The notes under the pieces: model-generated | Told to the model about the DNA's origin: nothing | Databases searched by the model: none | What the model saw: only the letters and a program-made list of their open reading frames with translations | Shown here: one piece after another, positions 1-8,188 of the stretch | How positions within the stretch are numbered: position 1 is the first letter of the stretch | How the letters are laid out: each line of letters opens with the position of its first letter | DNA from: Streptomyces violens | GTDB lineage: Bacteria; Actinomycetota; Actinomycetes; Streptomycetales; Streptomycetaceae | DNA length: 64,000 nucleotides | Reading direction: 5' to 3' | NCBI RefSeq assembly: GCF_000717745.1 | Contig: NZ_JOBH01000019.1 | Location: 136,452-200,451, forward strand | Translations under genes and position numbers: made by a program

Positions 1-401
1 GCCAGCCCGGCGGTGGCGGAGTTGACGCGTACGAGCTGCAGGTCCGTCTCGGGGTGAGTGGCACCCCAGCGGCGCTGAAAGGCCAGCGTGTGGCGGCCGA
101 CTGCCGACCACGCGTATCCGATCCGCAAGCGCGTGTGACCCGACGCGGCCTCCCGGACCAGATCCTCCACCTCCCCGAGCACCCGCCGGGCATGCGACAC
201 AACGCGCAGCCCGGTCCCCGTGGGAGTCACCTCGCGCGAGGTGCGCCGCAGCAATCGCGCCCCGAGGGCGCGTTCGAGCGAGGCCAACGTACGGGACACA
301 GCGGCCTGAGAGACGCCGAGCGCAATGGCAGCATCGGTGAAACTGCCCTCATCGACGATCGCGACAAGACAACGCAACTGCCGCAGCTCCACATCCGTCA
401 T
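1..401 (-). CDS. LysR-family transcriptional regulator, 5' part only (cut by window edge)
   Basis: The minus strand is open from an ATG at 399-401 to the left edge (133 codons). It begins MTDVELRQLRCLVAIVDEGS and continues with a typical LysR winged helix-turn-helix: SQAAVSRTLASLERALG lies around residues 30-46, followed by the linker helix with its TPTG element. About 90 residues of HTH plus linker and the start of the effector-binding domain (LRIGYAWSAVG) are present; the family is normally near 300 residues, so more than half lies outside the window. It probably regulates an unseen neighbour or the esterase at 496-1440. Family assignment is firm; target and effector are unknown. Confidence 0.85.
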   Translation of the reverse strand, partial: MTDVELRQLRCLVAIVDEGSFTDAAIALGVSQAAVSRTLASLERALGARLLRRTSREVTPTGTGLRVVSHARRVLGEVEDLVREAASGHTRLRIGYAWSAVGRHTLAFQRRWGATHPETDLQLVRVNSATAGL

Positions 402-495
402 GACCCAACTGTATAGACGAACCGCAGATGCCTTTTGTGCAAGCGCAGCAGCGCAGCGCCCCCTGAGTTCGCGCGTCCCCAAAGTGCGCGCGGGA

Positions 496-1440
496 TCAAG
501 TGCGTGCGGCGATCCAGGACAGCACCTTGGTCTTGATGCCGGGGGCGTTGAGGATGGCGCCGCCGTGGGCGTTGCCGGGGATGGTTTCGACGGTGATGCC
601 GTTCGTGGGCATGTCGTGGTCGACTTCTTCGGCGCGTTCGAGGTCGGTGGAGTGAGTGACGGGGATGAAGTCGTCTTCGGAGTGGAGGAGGTACATGCGG
701 GCGTCGTTGGCGCCGGAGGCGCGGTTTTTGACGACGGTGTCTTTCCAGGTGTCCCAGCAGCTGGGGTGCATGGAGGTGGCGGTGTCGGTGGGATCCGGGT
801 AGCAGCGCGTCAGGACGGTGGCGTTGTCGCGCACCTTGCGTTCGTTGGCGGTGCTGGTGTCGTGGTTGCCGTCGTTCCAGGCGCGGTAGGGGGAGTTGAC
901 GGGGGAGAGGCCGACGACGCCCTTTACCCGGTCGGCGCCGGAACCGTAGGTCGCCACTGCTGTGCCGATCTGGCCGCCTGCGGATGACCCGAGGATGACG
1001 ATGCGGTTGGGGTCGAGGTCGAAGCGGGCGGCGTTGGATTTGATCCAGGTGAGGGCGGAGAGGGCGTCGTTGCGCTGGGCGGGCCAGGGGGCGTCGAAGT
1101 TGAGGCGGTAGTCCACGGAGAAGGTGGCGTAGCCGGCGTCGGCGAAGGTGCGGGACCAGGTGGCCCAGCCGGCGTCCTCGTACCAGTAACCACCGTGGAG
1201 GATGACGATGCCGGGCTGCGTGCCGCTGGTGGGATTCCAGTAGGCGTCCAGCTTCTGGCGGGTGTGCGAGCCATAGGCGTAAGTGGCTTCGCTGCGGGAG
1301 GCCGCGGATCCGGCGTCTGTCGTATGAGCCGCGGCACGGGCTCTGCTGGCGTTGGTGGCCTGGCTGCTGCCCGTATCGATGGTCAGGAGTGCCGCGACGA
1401 GTGCGGTACAGAAGGCTAAATACATCAGGTAACGACGCAC
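496..1440 (-). CDS. secreted alpha/beta-hydrolase (BD-FAE / carboxylesterase-like)
   Basis: This 314-residue protein has a GTG start at 1438-1440 preceded by GAAGGGC. Residues 1-28 form a signal peptide (hydrophobic LMYLAFCTALVAALLTI, then SSQA). The mature part has the alpha/beta-hydrolase signatures: oxyanion HGGYW, nucleophile elbow GSSAGG, an acid region in HSEDDF and a terminal His in NAHGG. The fold resembles the BD-FAE feruloyl/acetyl esterase and kynurenine-formamidase group. It is probably an extracellular or cell-wall ester hydrolase; the substrate cannot be read from the sequence. It lies downstream of, and on the same strand as, the TetR gene at 1683-2276, with 240 bp between. Confidence 0.85.
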   Translation of the reverse strand: MRRYLMYLAFCTALVAALLTIDTGSSQATNASRARAAAHTTDAGSAASRSEATYAYGSHTRQKLDAYWNPTSGTQPGIVILHGGYWYEDAGWATWSRTFADAGYATFSVDYRLNFDAPWPAQRNDALSALTWIKSNAARFDLDPNRIVILGSSAGGQIGTAVATYGSGADRVKGVVGLSPVNSPYRAWNDGNHDTSTANERKVRDNATVLTRCYPDPTDTATSMHPSCWDTWKDTVVKNRASGANDARMYLLHSEDDFIPVTHSTDLERAEEVDHDMPTNGITVETIPGNAHGGAILNAPGIKTKVLSWIAART

Positions 1441-1530
1441 GGAATGTTGCCCTTCACCACAGTTCAGCAGGCACCCGTGATTCTGGGCGCACGCTCGTGG
1501 AAGCGAGCAGCGCGAACAGAGCGTGGGGGG

Positions 1531-1557
1531 CGCTCGAACGCCTGCCTTATTCGAGCG
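1531..1557. terminator. inverted repeat between tetR and the esterase gene
   Basis: CGCTCGAA (1531-1538) and TTCGAGCG (1550-1557) form a perfect 8-bp stem with an 11-nt loop. It sits about 125 bp past the end of the minus-strand TetR gene and about 90 bp before the esterase start. It may be a terminator or a regulatory hairpin; no T-run follows, as is common in Streptomyces. Confidence 0.35.
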
Positions 1558-1682
1558 AAGCGAGCGGAACTATAGCCAGGCGAAGAAGCGGTATGTCAAC
1601 ACCCACAGGGTGGAATGTACGACTTCTGGTCTCTTCTCCTGGAAGAGGGTGACTCAGGCCGTCTCTGCGGACGTCGTCCTCG

Positions 1683-2276
1683 TCAGCTCGTGCCCGGCAG
1701 AGCGTTTTCCAGGAGGATCTCTGCTGCTGCCCGCGCGTGTCGTCCGTAGTCCGCATCACTCAGCACCATGGCGCGGCTGGCGGCCCCGTCCGCCAGAGTG
1801 ACGAGTTGTTCGGCGAGTGCGGCGGGCTCGCGGCAACCCAGTTCCGTTACCAGTGCAGTGACCAGCCGCACCATCAGCAGTTTCTGTTCGCGGGCGTAGG
1901 AGTGGACCGCGCTCTGCGGGTCGGGGAACTCCGCGGCGGCGTCGATGAACGGGCATCCGCGCACGGGAGCCGCGTCCGCGGCAGGCGGGGCGAACAGTGC
2001 GAGGATCCGTTCTCTCGCCGGGATGTCCTCGCGCGTCAGCGCGCTCTCCAGGGTGTGACCCGTCGAGGCGAGGTCTTGGAGATGGGCGATGACCAGGTCG
2101 CTCTTGGTCCGAAAGTGCGCGTAGAGGGTGCGCTTGGACACCGGTGCCTGCTCTGCGACCTGTTCCATGCCGGTCGCGTTGATCCCTTGGGTCGCGAACA
2201 GCTGGGCGGCGGCGGCCAGGATGCGTTCGCGCCCCCCGCGCCCCTGCCGTCGAGACGCCGTCGTCACCGTACTCAT
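1683..2276 (-). CDS. TetR-family repressor
   Basis: This 197-residue protein starts with ATG at 2274-2276. Residues 17-65 form the TetR N-terminal HTH: RERILAAAAQLFATQG, then a recognition helix in APVSKRTLYAHFRTKSDL. The C-terminal ligand domain contains RGCPFIDAAAEF, as in AcrR/YcdC-like regulators. It is divergent from the nitroreductase at 2386-3075. The 109-bp intergenic region holds two similar GTAAACG-type palindromes, so repression of itself and of the reductase is the likely circuit. The inducer is unknown; a xenobiotic or electrophile is plausible given the nitroreductase. Confidence 0.92.
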   Translation of the reverse strand: MSTVTTASRRQGRGGRERILAAAAQLFATQGINATGMEQVAEQAPVSKRTLYAHFRTKSDLVIAHLQDLASTGHTLESALTREDIPARERILALFAPPAADAAPVRGCPFIDAAAEFPDPQSAVHSYAREQKLLMVRLVTALVTELGCREPAALAEQLVTLADGAASRAMVLSDADYGRHARAAAEILLENALPGTS

Positions 2277-2283
2277 GAGGGAA

Positions 2284-2354
2284 GTATACGTTTCCGTTTA
2301 CTTCGGAGGGGGTGGTTGGCTACAGTAGCGCCGCAGGTAAACGCAGGCGTTTAC
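2284..2354. promoter_or_regulatory. two palindromic operators in the tetR-nitroreductase divergent promoter
   Basis: Positions 2337-2354 read GTAAACGC-AG-GCGTTTAC, a perfect 18-bp inverted repeat. Positions 2284-2301 (GTATACGTTTCCGTTTAC) share both outer half-sites and are an imperfect second copy. Spacing and symmetry are typical of TetR-family operators, placed to block both divergent promoters. Seen directly; binding by the adjacent TetR is inference. Confidence 0.75.
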
Positions 2355-2385
2355 TTAAGCGCCCTTGAGTCGCGAGGAGAGTTCT

Positions 2386-3075
2386 ATGAGCGAGCCGGTT
2401 TTCACCGAGCTGAGCGACTACGCGGAGAAGCTGATACGCGGTCGCCACGCGACACGCGCGTTCCGACCCGAGGTCGTGCCCGAGGACACCATGCGCGCGA
2501 TCTTCTCTCTTGCCGGCGCAGCGCCGTCCAACTCCAACGCGCAACCGTGGCGGGTCGAGGTGGTCAGTGGCGCGAGCCGCCAACGCCTGGCGGACGCCTT
2601 GCAGGCGGCCCACGCCGAACAGCGCACCTCGGCCGACTTCCCGTACTCCGAGGGCATGTACGCCCCCGTCCACCAGGAGCGGCGGGCGGCGTTCGGCGCC
2701 GGTCTGTACGGAGCGCTGGGCATCGGCCCTGACGACTACGCGGCACGCGCGGCCTACGACGCGGAGAGCCTGCGCTTCTACGGGGCACCACATGCCGCGT
2801 TCCTGTTCGTTACCGGCGACGGCGGGGCGCGACTGGCCGCCGACGTCGGCGCCTACATGCAGACGCTGCTCCTGGCCATGGCCGCATACGGCGTGGACAG
2901 TTGCCCGCAGGGCCTGCTCAGCTTCTACGCCGACACCGTCCGGACCGAACTCGGCGTCACCGACGGTAAGTTGCTCGTGGGTATCTCTTTCGGCTACGCC
3001 GACGAGAGCGCGCCGGTGAACCGAGTCACGACCGAGCGGGCCGCCCTCGAAACAACCACCGCCTTCCACGTCTAA
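2386..3075 (+). CDS. nitroreductase-family NAD(P)H:FMN oxidoreductase
   Basis: 229 residues. The ATG at 2386 is chosen because GAGGAG lies 7 bases upstream; an in-frame TTG at 2365 has no such site. FMN-binding motifs are visible: the N-terminal RHATRAF (about residues 20-26), PSNSNAQPW (about 51-59), and a C-terminal GISFGYAD. The family forms homodimers that reduce nitroaromatics, quinones or enones with NAD(P)H. It is transcribed divergently from the TetR gene through a shared operator region, which suggests substrate-inducible expression. Stand-alone enzyme; no pathway partner is evident. Confidence 0.9.
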   Translation: MSEPVFTELSDYAEKLIRGRHATRAFRPEVVPEDTMRAIFSLAGAAPSNSNAQPWRVEVVSGASRQRLADALQAAHAEQRTSADFPYSEGMYAPVHQERRAAFGAGLYGALGIGPDDYAARAAYDAESLRFYGAPHAAFLFVTGDGGARLAADVGAYMQTLLLAMAAYGVDSCPQGLLSFYADTVRTELGVTDGKLLVGISFGYADESAPVNRVTTERAALETTTAFHV

Positions 3076-3092
3076 CGAGCTGGTCCGGGCGT

Positions 3093-3866
3093 TCAGTGGA
3101 TGTGTGATCCGCCGTTGATGTCGTACGTGACGCCCGTGAGGTAACCGGATGCGGGGCGGGCCAGGAAGGCGATGACGTCGGCGACGTCGGTGACGCTGCC
3201 GGCGCGGCGCATCGGGATGTCTTCGATCATGTCGGCTTTGCGTGCCGGATCGAGCTTGCCGGCGGTGATGTCGGTGTCGATCAGGCCGGGGGCCACCGAG
3301 TTGGCGGTGACGCCGGAGGGGCCGAGTTCGCGGGCCAGGGCGCGGGAGAAGCCGAGCAGGGCCGCCTTGGCGGCCGAGTACGCGACGCCGCCGAAGACCC
3401 CGCCGCCGCGTTCGGCCGAGACGGACGACAGGTGGATGATGCGGCCGAAGCCGCGCTGTGCCATGCCGGGGGCCACTCGTCGGGTGACGAGGAAGCTGCC
3501 GCGGACGTTGACATCGAAGATGCGGTCCCATTCCTCGGCCGAGACGTCGAGGAAACGGGTCGGTGAGGTGATGCCGGCGTTGTTGACCAGCGCGCCGATC
3601 GGGGGCAGGGCAGCCTCGACGGCTGCTATGGCGGCGTCCACCGCCTCGGGGTCGGTCACATCGGCGGCGAGGCCCAGCCCCTGCACGCCGTGGGCCTGGG
3701 CCACCTCCCGAGCAGTGTCCTCGGCGGCCTCCTTGTCCACATCCAGTACGGCGATGTGGTAACCGTCGGCGGCCAGGGCGTGCGCGGTGGCACGGCCGAT
3801 GCCGCGAGGGGATCCGGCACCGGTGACGATGGCGGTGCGGGGGGTGGAGGAGGAGTCGGTAGTCAT
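3093..3866 (-). CDS. short-chain dehydrogenase/reductase (SDR), operon member
   Basis: 257 residues. The ATG at 3864-3866 is preceded by AGAGGA; the frame extends further upstream without a credible start. The NAD(P)-binding glycine motif TGAGSPRGIG is at about residues 13-22, NNAG at about 92-95, the catalytic Ser in HLSSVS, and Tyr-Lys in YSAAK. The C-terminus ends in NGGSHIH. It is the classical SDR fold and most likely oxidises a secondary alcohol of a polyol, sugar or sugar acid. It follows the split transketolase genes by about 70 bp on the same strand and is probably the last gene of the operon starting at 7244. Confidence 0.9.
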   Translation of the reverse strand: MTTDSSSTPRTAIVTGAGSPRGIGRATAHALAADGYHIAVLDVDKEAAEDTAREVAQAHGVQGLGLAADVTDPEAVDAAIAAVEAALPPIGALVNNAGITSPTRFLDVSAEEWDRIFDVNVRGSFLVTRRVAPGMAQRGFGRIIHLSSVSAERGGGVFGGVAYSAAKAALLGFSRALARELGPSGVTANSVAPGLIDTDITAGKLDPARKADMIEDIPMRRAGSVTDVADVIAFLARPASGYLTGVTYDINGGSHIH

Positions 3867-3936
3867 GTGTTTTTCCTCTGGCGGTAGTTGAGCTGGAGTT
3901 GTGCGAACGGGGCGGATGCAGGGAGCTGAGTGGTCG

Positions 3937-4965
3937 TCACAGCTCCTGCTGGACACGGGACTTGATGGCGGACACCGACAGCCCATAGCGATCGTGCAGC
4001 GTCGGCAGCGCCCCCGCCGCCAGGAACGCATCGGGCAGTCCGATCGGTACGATGCGTACTCCCGCCCCGGCGTATGCCAGGCACGAGGCCACGGACTCGG
4101 CCAGGCCGCCGATGACGGTGTGGTTCTCCAGGGTCACCACGAGCCGCCCCTTTGCCGTCTCGCGCAGGATCGTCTCGCTGTCCAGCGGCTTGATGGTCGG
4201 GACGTGCAGGACGGCGGCGTCGATGTGGTCGGCCGCCAGTTCCTTCGCCGCGGTCAGGGCCCGTGTGGTCATCAGGCCCGTGGAAATGAACAGCACGTCG
4301 CGGCCGGTGCGCAGCTCAGCGGCGCGCCCCAGTTCGAAGCGGTAGTCGTACTCGTCGAGCACGGTCGGCACGGCGCCGCGCAGCAGCCGCAGATACGTCG
4401 GTCCCGGAGCGGCGGCCAGGGCCGGGACGGCCTGTTCGATGTCCACGGAGTCGGCGGGATCGACAATGGTCAGGCCGGGCATGCCGCGCAGGATGGCCAG
4501 GTCCTCGGTGGCCTGATGGCTGGGGCCGTAACCGGTGGTGAGGCCGGGCAGCGCGCCGACGACATTGACATTGAGCCCGGGCTCGGCGATGTCCAGGCAC
4601 AGGAAGTCGTAGGCGCGGCGGGTGGCGAAGACGGAGTACGTGGAGGCGAACGGTACAAGTCCGACCTCGGCGAGGCCGGCGGCGGCGCCCAGCATGGACT
4701 GTTCTGCCATGCCCATCTGGAAGAACCGGCCCGGATGGGCCTCTCGGAAGATGTGCATGTCGGTGTATTTTGCCAAGTCGGCGGAGAGCCCGACGATTTC
4801 CGGGCGCTCTTCGGCGATCCGGGCCAGCGCGTGACCGAAGGGTGCGCGGGCAGTGCGCTGCCCCTCCTCGGCGATCGAGGCGATCATGGCTGAGGTGGTG
4901 AGCTTGCGCGGTGCGTTTGTGCTCGTCACGGGGGCGTTCGTGTTGCTGGTGACGGGGGCGTTCAT
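3937..4965 (-). CDS. transketolase, C-terminal (pyrimidine-binding plus C) subunit
   Basis: 342 residues. The ATG at 4963-4965 overlaps the TGA of the N-subunit gene (ATGA), with GGAAGGAA upstream. The first 20 residues carry a duplicated NAPVTS element. The transketolase pyrimidine domain follows (GLSADLAKYTDM), with catalytic Glu88 in MGMAEQ and the FASTYSVFATRR segment, then the C-terminal domain with IKPLDSETI. Together with the gene at 4962-5849 it forms a complete TPP-dependent transketolase split over two chains. The overlap predicts translational coupling and 1:1 synthesis. Housekeeping transketolase is normally a single long chain, so this is probably a substrate-specific catabolic enzyme. 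Confidence 0.9.
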   Translation of the reverse strand: MNAPVTSNTNAPVTSTNAPRKLTTSAMIASIAEEGQRTARAPFGHALARIAEERPEIVGLSADLAKYTDMHIFREAHPGRFFQMGMAEQSMLGAAAGLAEVGLVPFASTYSVFATRRAYDFLCLDIAEPGLNVNVVGALPGLTTGYGPSHQATEDLAILRGMPGLTIVDPADSVDIEQAVPALAAAPGPTYLRLLRGAVPTVLDEYDYRFELGRAAELRTGRDVLFISTGLMTTRALTAAKELAADHIDAAVLHVPTIKPLDSETILRETAKGRLVVTLENHTVIGGLAESVASCLAYAGAGVRIVPIGLPDAFLAAGALPTLHDRYGLSVSAIKSRVQQEL

Positions 4966-5849
4966 GCGTGGGATTCCTTCCGGTCGCGGTGGTTCTCTGC
5001 CAACTGGTCGCGTGCGAGCTGCCATTCGTGTTCCTCGACCCGCATGAAGTGCGCCTTCTCCCGGGTCTCCAGCAGTGGTACGCCGCGTCCGATCCGGGTG
5101 TCGCAGACCAGTACGGAGGGCGAGCCCCGGTGCGCGCGTACGGCGTCAAAGGAGGTCAGGAGCGCGCCGATGTCGTTGCCGTCCACCCTGACCGCGTGCC
5201 AGCCGAACGCCTCCCACTTGTCGGTGACGGGTTCGGTGCGCAGCACGCCCGTGGTGGGACCGTCCGCCTGGAGGGCGTTGACATCGACGAGGGCGGTGAC
5301 GTTGTCCAGGCCGTGGTGGGCGCAGGCGAGAGCCGCTTCCCAGGTGGACCCCTCATCGAGCTCACCGTCGGAGAGCAGGTTGTACACGCGTGCCCGGCTG
5401 CCCTGGTGGCGCAGGCCGAGCGCCATGCCCGCCGCGACGCCGAGGCCGTGGCCGAGCGAACCGCCGGAGATCTCCATACCGGGCGTGTACGAGGCCATGC
5501 CCGACATGGGCAGCCGAGAGTCGTCGCTGCCGTACGTGGACAGCTCCTCGACGTCCAGGATTCCGGCCTCGGCCAGTGCGGCGTACAGGGCGATGGCGTA
5601 GTGGCCGATGGAGAGCAGGAAACGGTCGCGTTCCGCCCAATCCGGTTCTTCAGGACGGTAGTTCAGTACGTCCTTGTAGGCGACGGCGAGGATGTCCGCA
5701 ACGCCGAGGGCCTGCCCGATGTACCCCTGGCCTTGCACCTCGCCCATGTCCAGGGCATGCCGCCGGATGCGGTACGCCGCATCGTGCAGCGCGCTGATCC
5801 GCTGTGCCGTGGGGCTGGGGGTGAGAGTGGAATCGGTAGAGCTGCTCAC
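4962..5849 (-). CDS. transketolase, N-terminal (TPP-binding) subunit
   Basis: 295 residues. A GTG start at 5847-5849 is preceded by AAGGAG lying in the end of the upstream transporter gene. It holds the PP domain: His83 in SIGHYAIALYA, the GSLGHGL loop (about 130-136), and the TPP/Mg motif SDGELDEG (160-167) with Asn191 about 30 residues on. The usual GDG is SDG here. It transfers two-carbon ketol units between sugar phosphates or analogues together with the C-subunit. Its position after a transporter and before an SDR suggests carbon-chain cleavage in an imported polyol, keto-sugar or sugar-acid pathway. Confidence 0.9.
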   Translation of the reverse strand: MSSSTDSTLTPSPTAQRISALHDAAYRIRRHALDMGEVQGQGYIGQALGVADILAVAYKDVLNYRPEEPDWAERDRFLLSIGHYAIALYAALAEAGILDVEELSTYGSDDSRLPMSGMASYTPGMEISGGSLGHGLGVAAGMALGLRHQGSRARVYNLLSDGELDEGSTWEAALACAHHGLDNVTALVDVNALQADGPTTGVLRTEPVTDKWEAFGWHAVRVDGNDIGALLTSFDAVRAHRGSPSVLVCDTRIGRGVPLLETREKAHFMRVEEHEWQLARDQLAENHRDRKESHA

Positions 5850-5852
5850 TCT

Positions 5853-7244
5853 TCAGTGCTCCTTGTCGGTGGAAGAGGACGGGCTCGGGACGAGCGTGCG
5901 TGGGGTTGGGTGGGTGTGCGGGCTGGTCGTGGGGGATGCCTGGTCCCGTACCTGCCAGGTTTCGCGGGTCAGCAGCGTTGCCAGGAGTCCGAGCAGGCCG
6001 TAGAGGCTGAACAGCGCGGCGGGGCCGGCCCAGCCGGTGGTGGAGTAGAGAGCGGTGGCGATCATGGGGGTGAAGCCGGAGACGACCGCGGAGAGCTGAT
6101 AGGCGAGCGAGGTGCCGGCCGTGCGCGTCTTGGTGGCGAACAGCTCCGAGAACCAGGCGCCTTGTACTCCGGCCAGGGCGTTCTGGCAGACGCAGTAGCT
6201 GACGGCGAAGGTCACCAGGACCAGTACCGCGTTTTCGGTGCCGATGAGCAGGAACATCGGGACGCCCCACAGCAGTGTGACCGCGGAGCCCAGGAGATAG
6301 ACCGGGCGCCGCCCGATCCGGTCGGAGAGGGCGCCCCACCCAACGGTCGCGATGATGCCGAGGGCGGCGGCCGTCACGAGGGCGGTGAGCGAGACGGTCC
6401 CCGACACGTCCGGCGCGGTGTCATCGTCCAGGTAGGACAGTACGAAGGTGATGGACACCGCATAGCCCGCGGTCTCCGCCGTCCGGAGGCAGAAGGCGCG
6501 CACCACGTTGCGCCAGTCGTCCCGGACCACCTCCAGCAGTGGGTTCCTGGCCACCTGCCCCGACTGCTTGAGCTCTTCGAACTCCGGTGACTCATCGATC
6601 TTCAGCCGGATGAGGATGCCCACGACGATCAGTACGGCACTCAGCAGGAAGGGGACCCGCCAGGCCCAGGAACCGTCCAGCGTGCGGGTGCTGAGCAGGA
6701 ACGCGAGGTTGGAGAGCAGCAGTCCGACGGGGAAACCGGCCTGGGTGATGCCGGTGTACAGGCCGCGCTTGCGCCACGGCGCGTGCTCGAAGGTCATCAG
6801 GATGGCGCCGCCCCATTCGGCGCCGAAGGCGAGCCCCTGCACGATGCGGACGATGACGAGCAGGATCGGCGCCCATAGGCCGATCTGCTGGTACGTGGGC
6901 AGACAGCCGATGAGTACGGTGGCGACCCCCATGATCAGCAGGGAGCCGACGAGCACCGGCTTGCGGCCGATGCGGTCGCCCAGGTGGCCGGCGATGATGC
7001 CGCCCAGGGGGCGGGCGGCAAAGCCGATGCCCAGCGTGGCGAACGACAGCAGCAGCGCGGACATGGGGTCGGATCCGGGGAAGAACACGTCCCCGAAGTA
7101 CAGGGCGGCCGCCGTGCCGAAACCGATGAAGTCGTACGTCTCGATGACCGCGCCGACGCCGCAGCCGACGGCGACCCTGCGGCGTTCCGGCGAACCTTCC
7201 GCCGCTGGGTGAGCCGGCGGTGGTGGTGGCGTGGAGCTGGTCAT
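5853..7244 (-). CDS. MHS-family (metabolite:H+ symporter) MFS transporter
   Basis: 463 residues. The ATG at 7242-7244 has a perfect AGGAGG 7 bases upstream; the longer open frame is not needed. About 12 membrane segments follow a Pro-rich N-terminus. The MHS hallmarks are present: GAVIETYDF in TM1 (31-39), FAARPLGGIIAGHLGDRIGRK (75-96) as the MFS signature loop, and FGAEWGGAILM. The subfamily includes ShiA, KgtP and ProP and carries organic acids, polyols or betaines by proton symport. It is first gene of the operon with the split transketolase and SDR, and divergent from GntR at 7499, which probably controls it. Confidence 0.92.
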   Translation of the reverse strand: MTSSTPPPPPAHPAAEGSPERRRVAVGCGVGAVIETYDFIGFGTAAALYFGDVFFPGSDPMSALLLSFATLGIGFAARPLGGIIAGHLGDRIGRKPVLVGSLLIMGVATVLIGCLPTYQQIGLWAPILLVIVRIVQGLAFGAEWGGAILMTFEHAPWRKRGLYTGITQAGFPVGLLLSNLAFLLSTRTLDGSWAWRVPFLLSAVLIVVGILIRLKIDESPEFEELKQSGQVARNPLLEVVRDDWRNVVRAFCLRTAETAGYAVSITFVLSYLDDDTAPDVSGTVSLTALVTAAALGIIATVGWGALSDRIGRRPVYLLGSAVTLLWGVPMFLLIGTENAVLVLVTFAVSYCVCQNALAGVQGAWFSELFATKTRTAGTSLAYQLSAVVSGFTPMIATALYSTTGWAGPAALFSLYGLLGLLATLLTRETWQVRDQASPTTSPHTHPTPRTLVPSPSSSTDKEH

Positions 7245-7283
7245 GCGGATCCTCCTTGATCGCGATGCGGACGCCTGCCGTGC

Positions 7284-7445
7284 AGTGTTGACTGTTAACA
7301 CTCAACAGCGATTGTTGATGGTGGGTGCCGTGATGACGCTTGTCAATGGATCTGACGCGCCTACTTGCGGGATGGCGGGGAGGTCGGCCGTGGATGGTCG
7401 GCAGGTCGGCGGTGGACGGTCGGCAGGCGACCGTCAACAGTTGAC
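7284..7445. promoter_or_regulatory. dyad operator cluster in the MHS-transporter / gntR divergent promoter
   Basis: Three dyads share TTGAC/GTTAAC/CAACA elements. AGTGTT...AACACT lies at 7284-7302 and contains GTTAAC at 7294-7299. CAACA-N5-TGTTG lies at 7303-7317. GTCAAC-A-GTTGAC lies at 7433-7445, close to the gntR start. Their AT-rich character stands out in this GC-rich region. FadR/FCD-type GntR proteins bind such short dyads, so the neighbouring GntR is the expected ligand; that is inference. Confidence 0.65.
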
Positions 7446-7498
7446 AGTAGAATTCGCGAGCCACGCGCTGCCGTACAGCACTGAAGGGGGGAACGGCC

Positions 7499-8164
7499 GT
7501 GACCGTTCCGGCGTTGCCGAACCTTGATCGATCGACGTTGCGCGAACGTGCCCTGGTGGCCCTGCGCACCGCGATCACCACAGGTCAATACCGTCCCGGC
7601 GACCACCTGGGCGAGGTCGAGATCGCCTCCAGGATGTCGGTCAGCCGCGGCACCGTGCGCGAGGCGCTGCGGCATCTGCAGCAGGAGGGGCTGGTCGTGG
7701 CCGGCGCCCGTGGCATGTTGCGGGTGCGCGTCCTGTCGCCTCAGGAAGTGCGCGAGCTGTTCCAGGTACGTGAAGCCCTCGAAGGGCTGGCCGTGGCGCA
7801 GGTCATCGCATCCCCGGACCGTGCGGCTGCGGTCGCGGCGCTCCGGGAAGCGTTGCGTCGCCTGGATCAGGCTTTTGAGGTGACGGGCGACCTGGAGGGC
7901 CAGGTGGAGGCCGACCTCGCCTTCCATCTCCTGCTGTGCGAACTGTCGGGGAACTCAATGCTGGTGACGACGTGGCGCCATCTTGAGGGGCCGACACGCA
8001 TCGTGGTGATGAGCGCCGCCGGCGAGCAACGAAAGCTCACCATGTCCGCGGCCCATCACGCGCCCATCGTCGATGCCATCGAGCGCGGGGACGCGGACGC
8101 GGCAGTGGCCATCCTGCACGAGCACATGAGCTCCGCCATGGCCAATCTGCAGGCTCGGCAGTGA
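7499..8164 (+). CDS. GntR-family regulator, FCD (FadR) subfamily
   Basis: 221 residues, GTG start at 7499 with a G-rich ribosome site (GGGGGGAA) upstream. Residues 12-80 form the GntR winged helix (RERALVALRTAITTGQYRPG, MSVSRGTVREALRHLQQEG). Residues about 90-215 form an all-helical FCD ligand domain with the metal-site pattern ending in AHHAPIVDAIERGDADAA. It is divergent from the MHS transporter/transketolase/SDR operon with operator-like dyads between. It most likely represses that operon and itself until a carboxylate or sugar-acid ligand is present. Confidence 0.92.
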   Translation: MTVPALPNLDRSTLRERALVALRTAITTGQYRPGDHLGEVEIASRMSVSRGTVREALRHLQQEGLVVAGARGMLRVRVLSPQEVRELFQVREALEGLAVAQVIASPDRAAAVAALREALRRLDQAFEVTGDLEGQVEADLAFHLLLCELSGNSMLVTTWRHLEGPTRIVVMSAAGEQRKLTMSAAHHAPIVDAIERGDADAAVAILHEHMSSAMANLQARQ

Positions 8165-8188
8165 CTGGGTGCAGGTGTCCGGGGTGTG

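Noticed and set aside
325..987. Plus-strand frame of Gly/Val-rich protein opposite the esterase
   Set aside because: Antisense to a gene with signal peptide and catalytic triad; no ribosome site.
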